Below are positions 55,922-64,000 of a stretch of DNA of 64,000 nt, one piece after another; the stretch's first letter is position 1, and each line of letters opens with the position of its first letter. The notes under the pieces are model-generated. The model had not been told where the DNA came from and did not search any database. It saw nothing but the letters and a program-made list of their open reading frames with translations. The translations under genes and the position numbers were made by a program. This DNA is from Miscanthus floridulus (lineage: Eukaryota > Streptophyta > Magnoliopsida > Poales > Poaceae): NCBI RefSeq assembly GCF_019320115.1, contig NC_089584.1, forward strand, positions 60,031,633 through 60,095,632, in the 5' to 3' direction.

Positions 55922-56658
55922 GGGCCCGTTTGGCATGGCTCTGGCTCGTGAAAAATAGCTCTGGCTCTGGCTCATATGGAAAAGCAGCTTTTTCTGACTC
56001 TGGCTTATTTTGTACGAAAACGTTTGGCAAAACGGCTTCTCCTAGCTTTTTAGAATATAAAGAAGATGTCAAATGTCCAAAATACCCTTATATATTTTTT
56101 TCTCTCTTTTCTTTTTCTTTTTTCTCTTCATTTTCCTTTTCTTTTTCTTTCACTTTTTATTTATCTTTCCTTCTCCCCTTCTTTTCTTTTCCCCTCCTCT
56201 CTCCTTATTCAATCGGCCTCTCCCTCCCGGCCTTATCCTGGCGGGGCGCGGCGCAACGGAGTAGGAGGCTGGCCGCGGGGAGAGGAACCAGGGGCGGAGG
56301 CAGGGCGCACTGGCCGGAGCAGGATGCCGGTGGTGGGGCGGAGCTGGAGGCCGGCGGTGGGGCGGAGCTAGAGGCCGGTGGCGGGGCGGAGCAGGAGACC
56401 GGCGGCCGTGGTGGAGGAGACGGAGGCGCGCGGAGGCCGTTGGCGCGCGGGCGCCGGGGAGGAGAGCAGGCTCGGGGACAAGGATGGAAAAGCAACGCGC
56501 AGGTGAGGAAGAAGCCAGGGGAAGCCACATTTTTTGGCTTGCCCTCCCCTATGTAAGCCACCGAACAGCTTCTCTTCGGCTTCTAGGCACAAGCCGTTTG
56601 GCACGGCTTCATCAAAAGCCGTTCGAGAAGCCGCTAGATGAGCCGTGCCAAAAAGACC
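55922..56658. mobile_element. Tourist/Harbinger-type non-autonomous element (737 bp)
   Basis: Ends are GGGCCCGTTTGGCATGGCT and, inverted, GGTCTTTTTGGCACGGCT. TAA is present at 55919-55921 and 56659-56661. With the element and one TAA removed, the outer edge of the right inverted repeat reads GATGCATTTAACTC, matching the left edge GAGTTAAATGCAT. Internal features are a CTTTTTCTTTT pyrimidine tract (56095-56210) and a GC-rich block with GGCGGTGGGGCGGAGCT-type tandem repeats (56300-56410). Open frames here are repeat artefacts. Confidence 0.75.
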
Positions 56659-56664
56659 TAACTC

Positions 56665-57811
56665 TCTTTTTTTTAACGCAGCTAGTATCAGCGAGTGTGT
56701 ATGCATGCATCCATGAGGTGAAGTGGCCTTCGTTTTGTCCGTACACATATACTGAAAATAATCGTTCTTCCGTCTAGAGGCTTTTAGCCTTTTATTACTA
56801 CTCATGGTCCTAGGTGCAGTTTTACATTAGCTTTTTTTTAATCAGTTTAGTTTTACATTACTTTTATGAGTGGACTTTTATGTCCTAGTTAGTAAGACTA
56901 ATACATTAATTTACATCTTAATGAAACAACGGTAATGCTCCGCGCGCCCCGCACCCCGCCCTCGTAGTTGGTCCAGGCCGTGCCGGCTACTCAGTGGGTC
57001 CCGTTATATTTTAATCCATGGACCAAACGTAACACAAATATGTGCATGTACACGTATGTATGACGGTCTCGTCAGAACGTGAATACGTGACATGCATGTA
57101 TACTAGAAGAGGACACAATCAACATACGTGGAGAGCTGTGCTGAATGACCAGGTAGCGTCTCCACCACACCACCCACCCTTCGCTTGCTTTCACCGCACG
57201 TCGCGGATAGCAAACCTGCTGATCGCCGGCGCCGTTGCCCGACCGCCGCTCGCTCGTGGAGAGGGAGACCGCAGCCGTCCGACTGCCGTTGCCACCTTAA
57301 CCACGGGGCCGGACGCTAGATCGGCGCCAGGAAGACCTCCGACTCCGATGCGCCGTGGGCCAGCGTCCACCACTCATGGCCATCGCCGAGAGCACCCCAG
57401 GAGAGGGGGCCATCACTAGCCGGGCCCAGGGCAGGCGCAGCTGGCCGCTGCCAAGCCAGGCCACCATCCACGGCCGCTGGCTGGCCGAAACCGACCGTTC
57501 CCCTCTATGCTCTACGTTGCACGGAAGAAGGATGAAAACAGCATGTTGCAAGCTTACGTTTCAAGTATTTCAGATGTTTCAAATGTACGTTGCAAGTCTT
57601 TTATATGAATATTACAAAGTAGATGTAGGAACACGCGTAGCAGTTCCGAGTGTAGGCGCAGCGACGTAGGAACACGCGTAGCAGCATGCATGGACGTCTG
57701 AAGATCCAGGCGCTAGCATAGCCCACTACTCAATGCACAATTTTATTTCACTGTCTCAAAGGATAGTTGTAGTTTTTTATTTCTTGCATGGTGTTGTGAA
57801 CTATGCAGTCA
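56665..57811. other. Intergenic stretch, no recognised gene
   Basis: AT-rich to 56935, GC-rich 56940-57500. At 57540-57640 CGTTGCAAG/TTTCAGATGTTTCAAA-type words occur that recur in grass DNA transposon ends. GTAGGAACACGCGTAGCAG is duplicated at about 57626-57644 and 57667-57685. Open frames at 57042-57419 and 57551-57297 overlap in antisense and show no domain. Confidence 0.45.
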
Positions 57812-57837
57812 TTTAAAATTGCATCTTTTTTTTTTCA

Positions 57838-58124
57838 GAAGAGGACATGCCACATTTCCATTTCATGACAAAACGGAAATACATGTGAATGTTAAGATAG
57901 TGGGAGATCAGGAGAGAACCAGTTCCGAGTAGCTCTGAGCTCTGTCTCATAGCCAGATAACTACTGCCACTTAGCTAGAGTTTACTCTAGCTGACAGAAC
58001 AGGACGTTTGCATTTATTACAGACCAGCTAAAGGATCACCACATTTGGTCAGACAAAAGATACCACATTGGGACTAAGAACAAAACACCATCTCAGGGAC
58101 TTCATTCCCGTAGCTGCACTTCAT
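57838..58124 (-). other. LINE 3' untranslated region
   Basis: Noncoding between the ORF2 stop near 58125 and the poly(A) tail. No recognisable structure. Confidence 0.6.
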
Positions 58125-59250
58125 TCAGTGATTCTGATCTTCACCATCATGATTATCATCCTGCTTCAAGCGCTTGCATTGATGCTCAGGAGGGCGTTGG
58201 GGGAGAAGAAGATCCGACGCCACCTTAAGCATAGTGTTCACCCCATTGACATGCATCATCCTGTCGACTTCAGCATAGATACCTGTCCAAAAACGCATTA
58301 GGGCACCCGCATGACAAATGATTTCAATTGGGTTCTTTATGAGTTTTCTATTGAAGCACGCTCTGTTGCGAGCCTTCCATATTGCCCAACAAATGGCCGA
58401 AATACCCCACATATGAAATTTTGAGCCTTCTGGTATCCAGAACTCACACCATTCCCAACACTGGGAAATGGAGGTTGGAATATTGGTAGCGCCTATAATT
58501 CTAGCAATAACCCCCCACACCACTTTTGCAACAGAGCAGGTAAAGAACAGATGATTAATAGTTTCATTATGATGACAGAACTGGTATTTGGGATCCCCTG
58601 TCCATTTCCTTTTGGTCAGGTTATCCTTGGTTAACAGAGCACCATTGATCATCAACCAAATAAAAATCTTGATCTTGGGGGGGAACTCTACCGTTCCAGA
58701 TCCTTTTGTGATCAGGCCCAGCGTCAGATTGTGTTAAAGCGTTATACAAAGATTTCGCAGAAATTTTTTTATTCTTGCCAATCCGCCAAATAATCTGGTC
58801 TTCTATTTCCTGAAGCTGATATCTCTCAACATCAACCTTGATACCATCCCAGTTTAGCTGCAAGCCATCAGTTAACCTTCTTCTAAATGTGATTTGAACA
58901 TTGCCATTTTTAACATCAGCAACAAAAACCTCTTTTTGATCACACAGAAGAAACAAAGTGGGAATGATAACCATCAGTGGCTTATCATACAGCCAAGGGT
59001 CACACCAGAATCTGGTTTTCACCCCATTCTTAATACTGACCACCCTCCCTTGTAAATAAATATCTCTAACTTTAAGGAGATCACACCACATGGGAGAATC
59101 AGTTGCTCTATGAGAAACAAAGAAAATTGATTTATTATACATGTATTTAAATTTGACTATATACTGCCAAAGCCCTTCCTCCTGCTCAAGTTTCCACCAC
59201 CATTTGGCTAAAAGGCTTACATTCATTTTTCTCAAGTCCTTAATGCCAAG
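58125..59250 (-). pseudogene. LINE ORF2 C-terminal part with RT zinc-binding domain
   Basis: From the N side: KKGGLGIKDLRKMNVSLLAK, WWWKLEQEEGLWQYIVKFKY, WCDLLKVRDIYLQGRVVSIK, NGVKTRFWCDPWLYDKPL, RRRLTDGLQLNWDGIK. A frameshift near 58655-58690 follows, then the zf-RVT block MMINGALLTKDNLTKRKW, YQFCHHNETINHLFFTCSVA, ICWAIWKARNRACFNRKLIK. The C-x2-H..H-x4-C set is visible (CHHNETINHLFFTC). This region follows the RT domain in plant L1 elements. Confidence 0.88.
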
Positions 59251-59264
59251 GCCACCTTTCTTTT

Positions 59265-60076
59265 TTACTTTTGCAAATTTTGACCCATCTCATCAAATGA
59301 TATTTTTTCTTGGTCCCACCCCCCTGCCAGAAAAAAAACTCTCCAAATCTTGTCAATTTTCTCAGAAATAGTTTTGGGGCACATGTACACAGACATTTGA
59401 TAGATAGGGGAGTTATTCAGGCAAGAGCAAATCATCCAAGTGTATATGCCACGTGACATGATTAATTCTCTGAGTTCAAAGAAGTGAATGATGGAATTAA
59501 AGACTCCAGAATGTCTGTGCACACCTCTATTAGAACTCTTCTCATTAGCATATCTAATAATATTAAAGTCTCCACCAATCAAAAAGGGCTCAGCACTAGC
59601 ATCACAAAATCTAGACAGTTCAGATAGGAAATCAAATTTAAGATCACCATGGGCAGGACCATAAACCACAATCAGATTCCACTTAAGCTTATTTTCTTTG
59701 TCCCACAGATTCATTTGAATCATAAAATCCCCTTCATAAAAGAACCCACATCATATTTATTCAAACAGATGCCAACCAAAATCCCCCCAGATCTACCTTT
59801 GGAAGGAATCCATTCCCAAAGGTAGTCCTGATGGGTATCAAACTTCCTAAGCAAGGATACTTCACATTCTTCTACCATAGTTTCTTGTAAGCCAATAAAA
59901 TCAAAATTGTATTGGAAAATGAGACTTGTGAGAAAGGTAGAGACCCCATTTTTCTTAAGGCCTCTACAGTTCCAAATCAGACCATGGACTGTCATTTTTT
60001 TACCCTTTTTCTTTTTCAGTTTGGGAGTTTGAAGGCCAACTTTACCTCCTTTTCCCTTTCGTTTCAAGCCAGGCAT
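59265..60076 (-). pseudogene. LINE ORF2 endonuclease joined in frame to post-RT segment
   Basis: The start ATG at 60074-60076 overlaps ORF1. MTVHGLIWNCRGLKKNGVST and FDFIGLQETMVEECEVSLL carry the N and E of the APE-type endonuclease. After a frame change near 59720 the reading gives KWNLIVVYGPAHGDLKFDFL and EPFLIGGDFNIIRYANEKSS (the GDFN motif). Then, without a stop, IYTWMICSCLNNSPIYQMSV passes into MCPKTISEKIDKIWRVFFLA, which belongs after the RT palm and thumb. About 500 codons, including the RT catalytic core, are missing. The junction is near 59430. Confidence 0.85.
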
Positions 60077-63000
60077 GAGTCTTGGATTTGCTATTTGGAG
60101 AAATTTTTAATTTTCTTTTAGATAATTTTCCTTTCTTTTTAGATAGTGCCAGGATTTCGCTTTCTGTCTCAGAAGGCTCATCCTGCAGCCACTCAATCAA
60201 TCTCTCATTCATATCCTTATCTGCTAAATCATCATCATTTTGTTCACTAACCACTACCTCATTATGTTTAGCATGTAGATTTTTCCTAGTAATCTCCAAC
60301 TCCTTAATCATATCAAAGGTGCCAAAACTAATCTGATCAACATTAATACCAATGTCACTAGATAGTTCTTTAATGGTCTGTATAGGTAAATCAGAGAACA
60401 TGGAAGAAGAAGAAAATGTACCTTCCAAATTCCTTTTCCTTGCCATCCTTCCACAGTTTTCTTGAGTGGTTTTAGTGATGTCCTTCTTAAGTCTCTCACT
60501 CCTCCTTGTCTTCTGCTGCTTCAGATTGTCATTCTTGATCACCTCACAAATGCAAGATCCCATAGATGTCGGCAATCCATCTTGCTCAGTGATCTCTTCT
60601 TCAGCAACTGTGCTTTCTTGGGTATTCACAATGGCCTCATCAGAGAAATCCATCTCAATGGGTTTTTGATTCCCCAAAGAGACCAGCTGCTTATCAGTTT
60701 CCAGGGTGGATCTCTTATGACCGGCATTCCCTATAGGCTCAGGCCCAACAGCGGCTAGGGAGGCTGCCGGTCAGAGGGGGTTAAAAGCCCATAGTTATTC
60801 TATTTTATAGTATTTTAGAGATAATTTCCTATTATTTATTAGAGAGAGGCTTATATATATTGTAAACACCCTTTGGGATTAATTAAGCAGAAACAATTAT
60901 TGTTTCCGGCTTCCTCAGGGAGCCGGGAGAAACCCTAGCCGCCTTCTGTCTTCTTCCTTTCGTGAACAGTACCGCGGCACTGTAGCGGCGGTACTGTAGC
61001 GCCTCCACCCTCTGCCTTCTCGCGCCATCTTCCTCGCTCGCTCAAGCCTCGACTTCCCCCCTCCCACTCATACAACATGAGATCAGTTCCCGGTAGGACT
61101 AGGGTTCCTATCAGGATCCCTCAGCATTCATGAGTTTCATATCTTCACTGATAACTTGCTTAGGGTCAAGGGTTGGGTGTTACTCTCCAAGCACCATATT
61201 TGATGAACATCTCCATCAATGTTTTTAGAGCTTCCCTGCCCAATATCTCCAAGGCCTTCCAGCCTCCTAATTCTTTCACCCAAATCACTATCAGAGTCTG
61301 AATCCTCAAAAGTTTCACGAATATGGACCTTTTCACCCTTATCCTCATCAGCATTGTTCTTTAGCAAAGACAAATTCTCACCACCAGTAGCTTTCCCCCC
61401 AATTTTTGGAGGACCAGACATAGTGACATTGCCAGATTGCTTCTTACCAGCAGATTTATCAGATCCAGATCCAACCAGTTTCCCACTAGACTGATTCCCA
61501 GCTTTATCCTGTGACTCCTTACTGAGATTTTCATTGGCCTTGAATTTCTTAGATGGAGGGGGATATTCTCCTTCTGTAATTTTAATGCCACTTTAGAGAG
61601 TTCTTGCAGGAGCTTCAATTTCAACTTCTCTCTCAAAGGTGAAATCATGAAGAACTAAGCCCAAAGTACTTTCAGCAGTCCTTGGCACTTTGGTAATATC
61701 TCTACATGCTATCTTGAGTCTGACATAATCATGCCTGAACCTTGTTTTCTCATCAATTTCCAGCACTTTACCAACTAGGCCTCCCACCTTGGCACATGTC
61801 CTGATAGACCTCTGGTCAGTGGGTATATCCCAAATCCCGAACCAAGCTTGTTGCAGCTCACCTTTAGCCGCAAAACTTGCAGTATAAGAATCAATCTTCA
61901 TCTGAGCATTTACATATCCCATGGAAATATAAGGAAAAAAGCTCCACTCCTTCACCATCTTGGCACTGGGAATCTCATAATAAATTTGTTCTCACTTATA
62001 GCTCTGGCAGTCCATCTCCAGTTTCTGAACCATGAACATTGACAAATTGCCTCTCAATATCTTTCCCAGTTGCCTGTCCAGCAGTGATTGTAATAACAAC
62101 AGTACATTCCTTCTCTCTAGCCATTCTTGGATCTATATCTTCCTCAATAAAAAAGAAACTCTGATCTTCAACCTGAGTTGCACATAGTTTAGGCACATTG
62201 TTCCAGGGAATGCATTCTTTACAGTCATAAGCCATATGCCCATGAGGTCCACATATCTCACAGTTCAATCCTCTGCAGTCCTTAGTGACATGATTGTACA
62301 GTCCACAGATCTCACAGGGAATCCTAGCCTGATTAGAGGAACCAGCCTGATTTTCTTGAGTACGATGAGCTTTGTTACCTTGGGATGATTCAGGAATATC
62401 TTGAGTATCCTTCTTGGCTCCCCAGTGCTCGTCAGGTTGCTTCTGCTGGTCCTTCCCCCCTTCCCACTTGTCATCACCTTGTTGCTCACGGTCTTCCTCC
62501 TTAGATTCTGCTTGCGGTGAAGGTGCTTTGTTGGTGCGCTCCCAGGTGAGGTTGCCGCCAGGTGTACGGCCTCTCCCTCTACCCTGCCTTCCAGCGCCAA
62601 AGCCATCCCGCGTCGCGCCATAGTTGCCTCGGTGACCTCCTCCACGATTCATGCCGACCACAACCGTAGGAGCTGGCTCGGCTCGAACGGCGGTCGCAAA
62701 GAATCTCTCCGATCTACCCAAAATGATCGACGGTTTTGGAGAGGATTTTTTCACGATGCGTGGTGGCTAGGGTTTGCGAGGTGGGGATTGATCTGCGGGG
62801 ATCGGCTTCAAAGGACGGGATGTAGGAGAGGATGAGAGGTCCCCCGACTCGGGGTCACCTTCAATCTCTCGCTCACCCCTATCCTGATCGCCGCCGCATG
62901 TCCCAACCTCAGGTCTGTGCCCTAGGATTCCCGCCACCTCCCGAACCTTAGGTGGTAAGCGGAACCATCGTCTCTGACTGGTCGGCTCCACCGCCACAGA

Positions 63001-63394
63001 GTTTGAAACATCCAAACCTTCTCCCGCCGGTGATTTCCTCTTCCGTCTCTGCCTTGCCGCCATGGCCTTGCCAACGAAGTTCAATCGAAATCACCTTGAT
63101 TTTGACAGAATTCGGTAGGATTTCTTTGAACGGAAGAGAGCCTTTCTCCACCGCATGCCTGGTACTCCACGAATTCGCATCCATGGGAACGCCAAACCCT
63201 CTGGCCCGCTCCCGCCGCCGCTGCCCGTGGGATAACGCCGGGAAAGCATTCGCATCCCCCAACCATCCACCAACCTTCTCACCCTCCTTCTGAATGTTCT
63301 TCTCCCGCCATGCATCGCGACGAGAGATAAGCACCTCAATGTCCTCCCTCCGTCCCCCGTGGAAGCTCACTGGCGAGGACACCGGAGGGAACAT
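60042..63394 (-). pseudogene. LINE ORF1 (nucleic-acid-binding protein), interrupted
   Basis: A likely start at 63394 gives MFPPVSSPVSFHGGRREDIE. A frame change occurs near 63080, and a stop near 62765. Then MKKSSPKPSIILGRSERFFA and an RG-rich segment with two zinc knuckles, CEICGLYNHVTKDC and CEICGPHGHMAYDC (62320-62230). After a shift: GYVNAQMKIDSYTASFAAKG and ELQQAWFGIWDIPTDQRSIR (61930-61810, the DUF4283-like part). An acidic linker EDSDSDSDLGERIRRLEGLG (about 61305-61245) follows. After the insertion at 60758-61120, GNQKPIEMDFSDEAIVNTQE runs to the stop at 60042. The tail is lysine-rich and overlaps ORF2 by 35 nt. Confidence 0.82.
60758..61120. mobile_element. Insertion inside LINE ORF1, possible solo LTR or short retroelement
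   Basis: The ORF1 reading frame stops near 61120 (...MKLMNAEGS) and resumes near 60757 (GPEPIGNAGHKRS). In plus orientation the insert has a TATA-like CTTATATATATTGTAAAC (60850-60867), then GTTTCCGGCTTCCTCAGGG, GTACCGCGGCACTGTAGCGG and its near-repeat GGTACTGTAGCGCC, and CTATCAGGATCCCTCA at the right. TATA plus leader suggests a copia-type LTR. I could not fix the ends or a target duplication. Confidence 0.5.
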
Positions 63395-63509
63395 GGGTGG
63401 GGATGGGGATAGGGATGGGTCGGGAGTGCGGAGACGGCGGAGACGACGTAGTCGCCACGGGAGAGAGGCGAACCATTTTTTCCACTACCTACCTCTTTAA
63501 AATTGTATC

Positions 63510-64000
63510 TAAATTAATTATTAGCATATTAGAGTATGATCATTGCATAATACTTCAAAACTAATTCATTAACCAACTCAGTCAAATGAATGCAACCCTT
63601 TAAGCAAAAAGAGGGCACAAAATTCTTTCGTCTCAAAAAATTACATGAATGATTATAAAAAAAAATAGCAAACTATATCGTAATTAAATTATGCGCCACC
63701 CCAAAATTGTCTCCAAAAGAAGCATCTACAAACAAAGATATGATACGTACACGAATGAACCTAAGCATGAATTTTGAAATTGAAACACACAAAAAAAAAT
63801 ATAGCAGCATATATACATAATAGAAGCAACATCGCTGCAGCATACTATCCGTCCGCTCCACCGTCAGCTCCCTAAGCCGTCCTTATCCACTACCTCATGG
63901 AGGTGCGTGGAGGTGCTTCCCTGCCGGGAACGTGGTACCATGGCCCAGTGCTCGTGCAATGCGAGATTCGGGGCAAGTAACGGAGGCCGCAGCAATTAGT
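63510..64000. other. AT-rich flank, no recognised gene
   Basis: AT-rich with poly(A) runs to about 63830, then more mixed sequence to the window end. No domain is visible in any frame. Confidence 0.5.

Larger units (their letters stand above)
42414..56664. mobile_element. Candidate gene-capturing (Pack-MULE-like) element carrying YSL pieces
   Basis: Inverted repeats of about 180 bp lie at 42414-42590 and 55751-56664 (the right one interrupted by a Tourist-type element). Between them are YSL fragments and, nested in one of them, a CACTA element. Net length without nested elements is about 1.9 kb. Flanking 9-mers TATTTTTAT (42405-42413) and TCTTTTTTT (56665-56673) match at 7 of 9 positions. 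This would fit a Mutator-type 9 bp duplication but is low-complexity. No transposase is present. The alternative is two unrelated copies of a MITE beside a decayed gene. Confidence 0.5.
57812..63509 (-). mobile_element. L1-type LINE with RT deletion, complete ends
   Basis: On the minus strand the element runs from about 63495 to a poly(A) tail at 57835-57826. A 14 bp target duplication, TTTAAAATTGTATC (63496-63509) and TTTAAAATTGCATC (57812-57825), differs at one base. The presence of both ends means the element was not 5'-truncated. Its parts are a short 5' UTR, ORF1 with two zinc knuckles, and ORF2 with endonuclease, zinc-binding tail and no RT core. Confidence 0.88.

Noticed and set aside
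55867..56805. Overlapping ORFs up to 229 codons on both strands
   Set aside because: They read through a Tourist-type element's pyrimidine tract and GGCGGGGCGGAGC repeats; they overlap each other and have no domain.
57042..57551. 125-codon plus ORF and 84-codon minus ORF
   Set aside because: GC-rich chance frames in antisense to each other; no motif and no flanking gene signals.

Overview
This window looks like a gene-poor, transposon-packed stretch of a grass nuclear genome. It shows Athila- and Tat-type Ty3/gypsy elements, a CACTA element with a C48-like protease ORF, Tourist-type and hAT-type miniature elements, an L1-type LINE, and decayed copies of three plant genes: 3-ketoacyl-CoA synthase, leucine aminopeptidase and yellow-stripe-like transporter. 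A panicoid grass (sorghum, sugarcane, Miscanthus group) is my guess from sequence style; no marker gene fixes it. I found no intact host gene, tRNA, rRNA or CRISPR array. Nearly every coding region carries stops, frameshifts or deletions.

Layout. 1-2301: 5' end of an Athila-type element (minus strand), inserted in the reverse transcriptase of a Tat-type gypsy element (2302-5732, minus). 5733-13979: a large inverted repeat with 1.86 kb arms around a KCS pseudogene (split by a miniature LTR element with three LTRs) and an intron-bearing leucine aminopeptidase fragment. 14022-32803: gypsy element B (plus), which lacks its RT and integrase core. Element C (18077-30698, minus, Athila type, duplication ATGAG) sits in B's RNase H. 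Element D (26063-29391, minus, duplication ACCAG) sits in C's 5' LTR. A MITE sits in B's integrase remnant. 32804-41190: Tat-type element E (plus), with gag, protease, RT, RNase H and integrase remnants and an antisense coiled-coil ORF. 41190-42413: LTR-like and MITE-like debris.

42414-56664: a candidate gene-capturing element with about 180 bp terminal inverted repeats. It carries two YSL fragments in the wrong order (C-terminal before N-terminal). An 11.6 kb CACTA element (44054-55619) is inserted in the C-terminal exon. The CACTA itself holds a (TA)n-flanked MITE, a trinucleotide-repeat tract, a TIR-flanked MITE and an hAT-type element with a perfect 8 bp duplication. A Tourist-type element with a TAA duplication splits the right inverted repeat. 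57812-63509: a LINE (minus) with a poly(A) tail and 14 bp target duplication. Its endonuclease is joined in frame to the region after the RT, so the RT core is missing, and its ORF1 holds a further insertion.

No set of genes here works together as a pathway. The elements are mostly non-autonomous and would rely on enzymes supplied elsewhere. The informative content is nesting order, insertion footprints and host-gene fragments. I did not find a convincing new functional system. The best leads are the two inverted-repeat structures carrying gene pieces and the LINE with an in-frame RT deletion.
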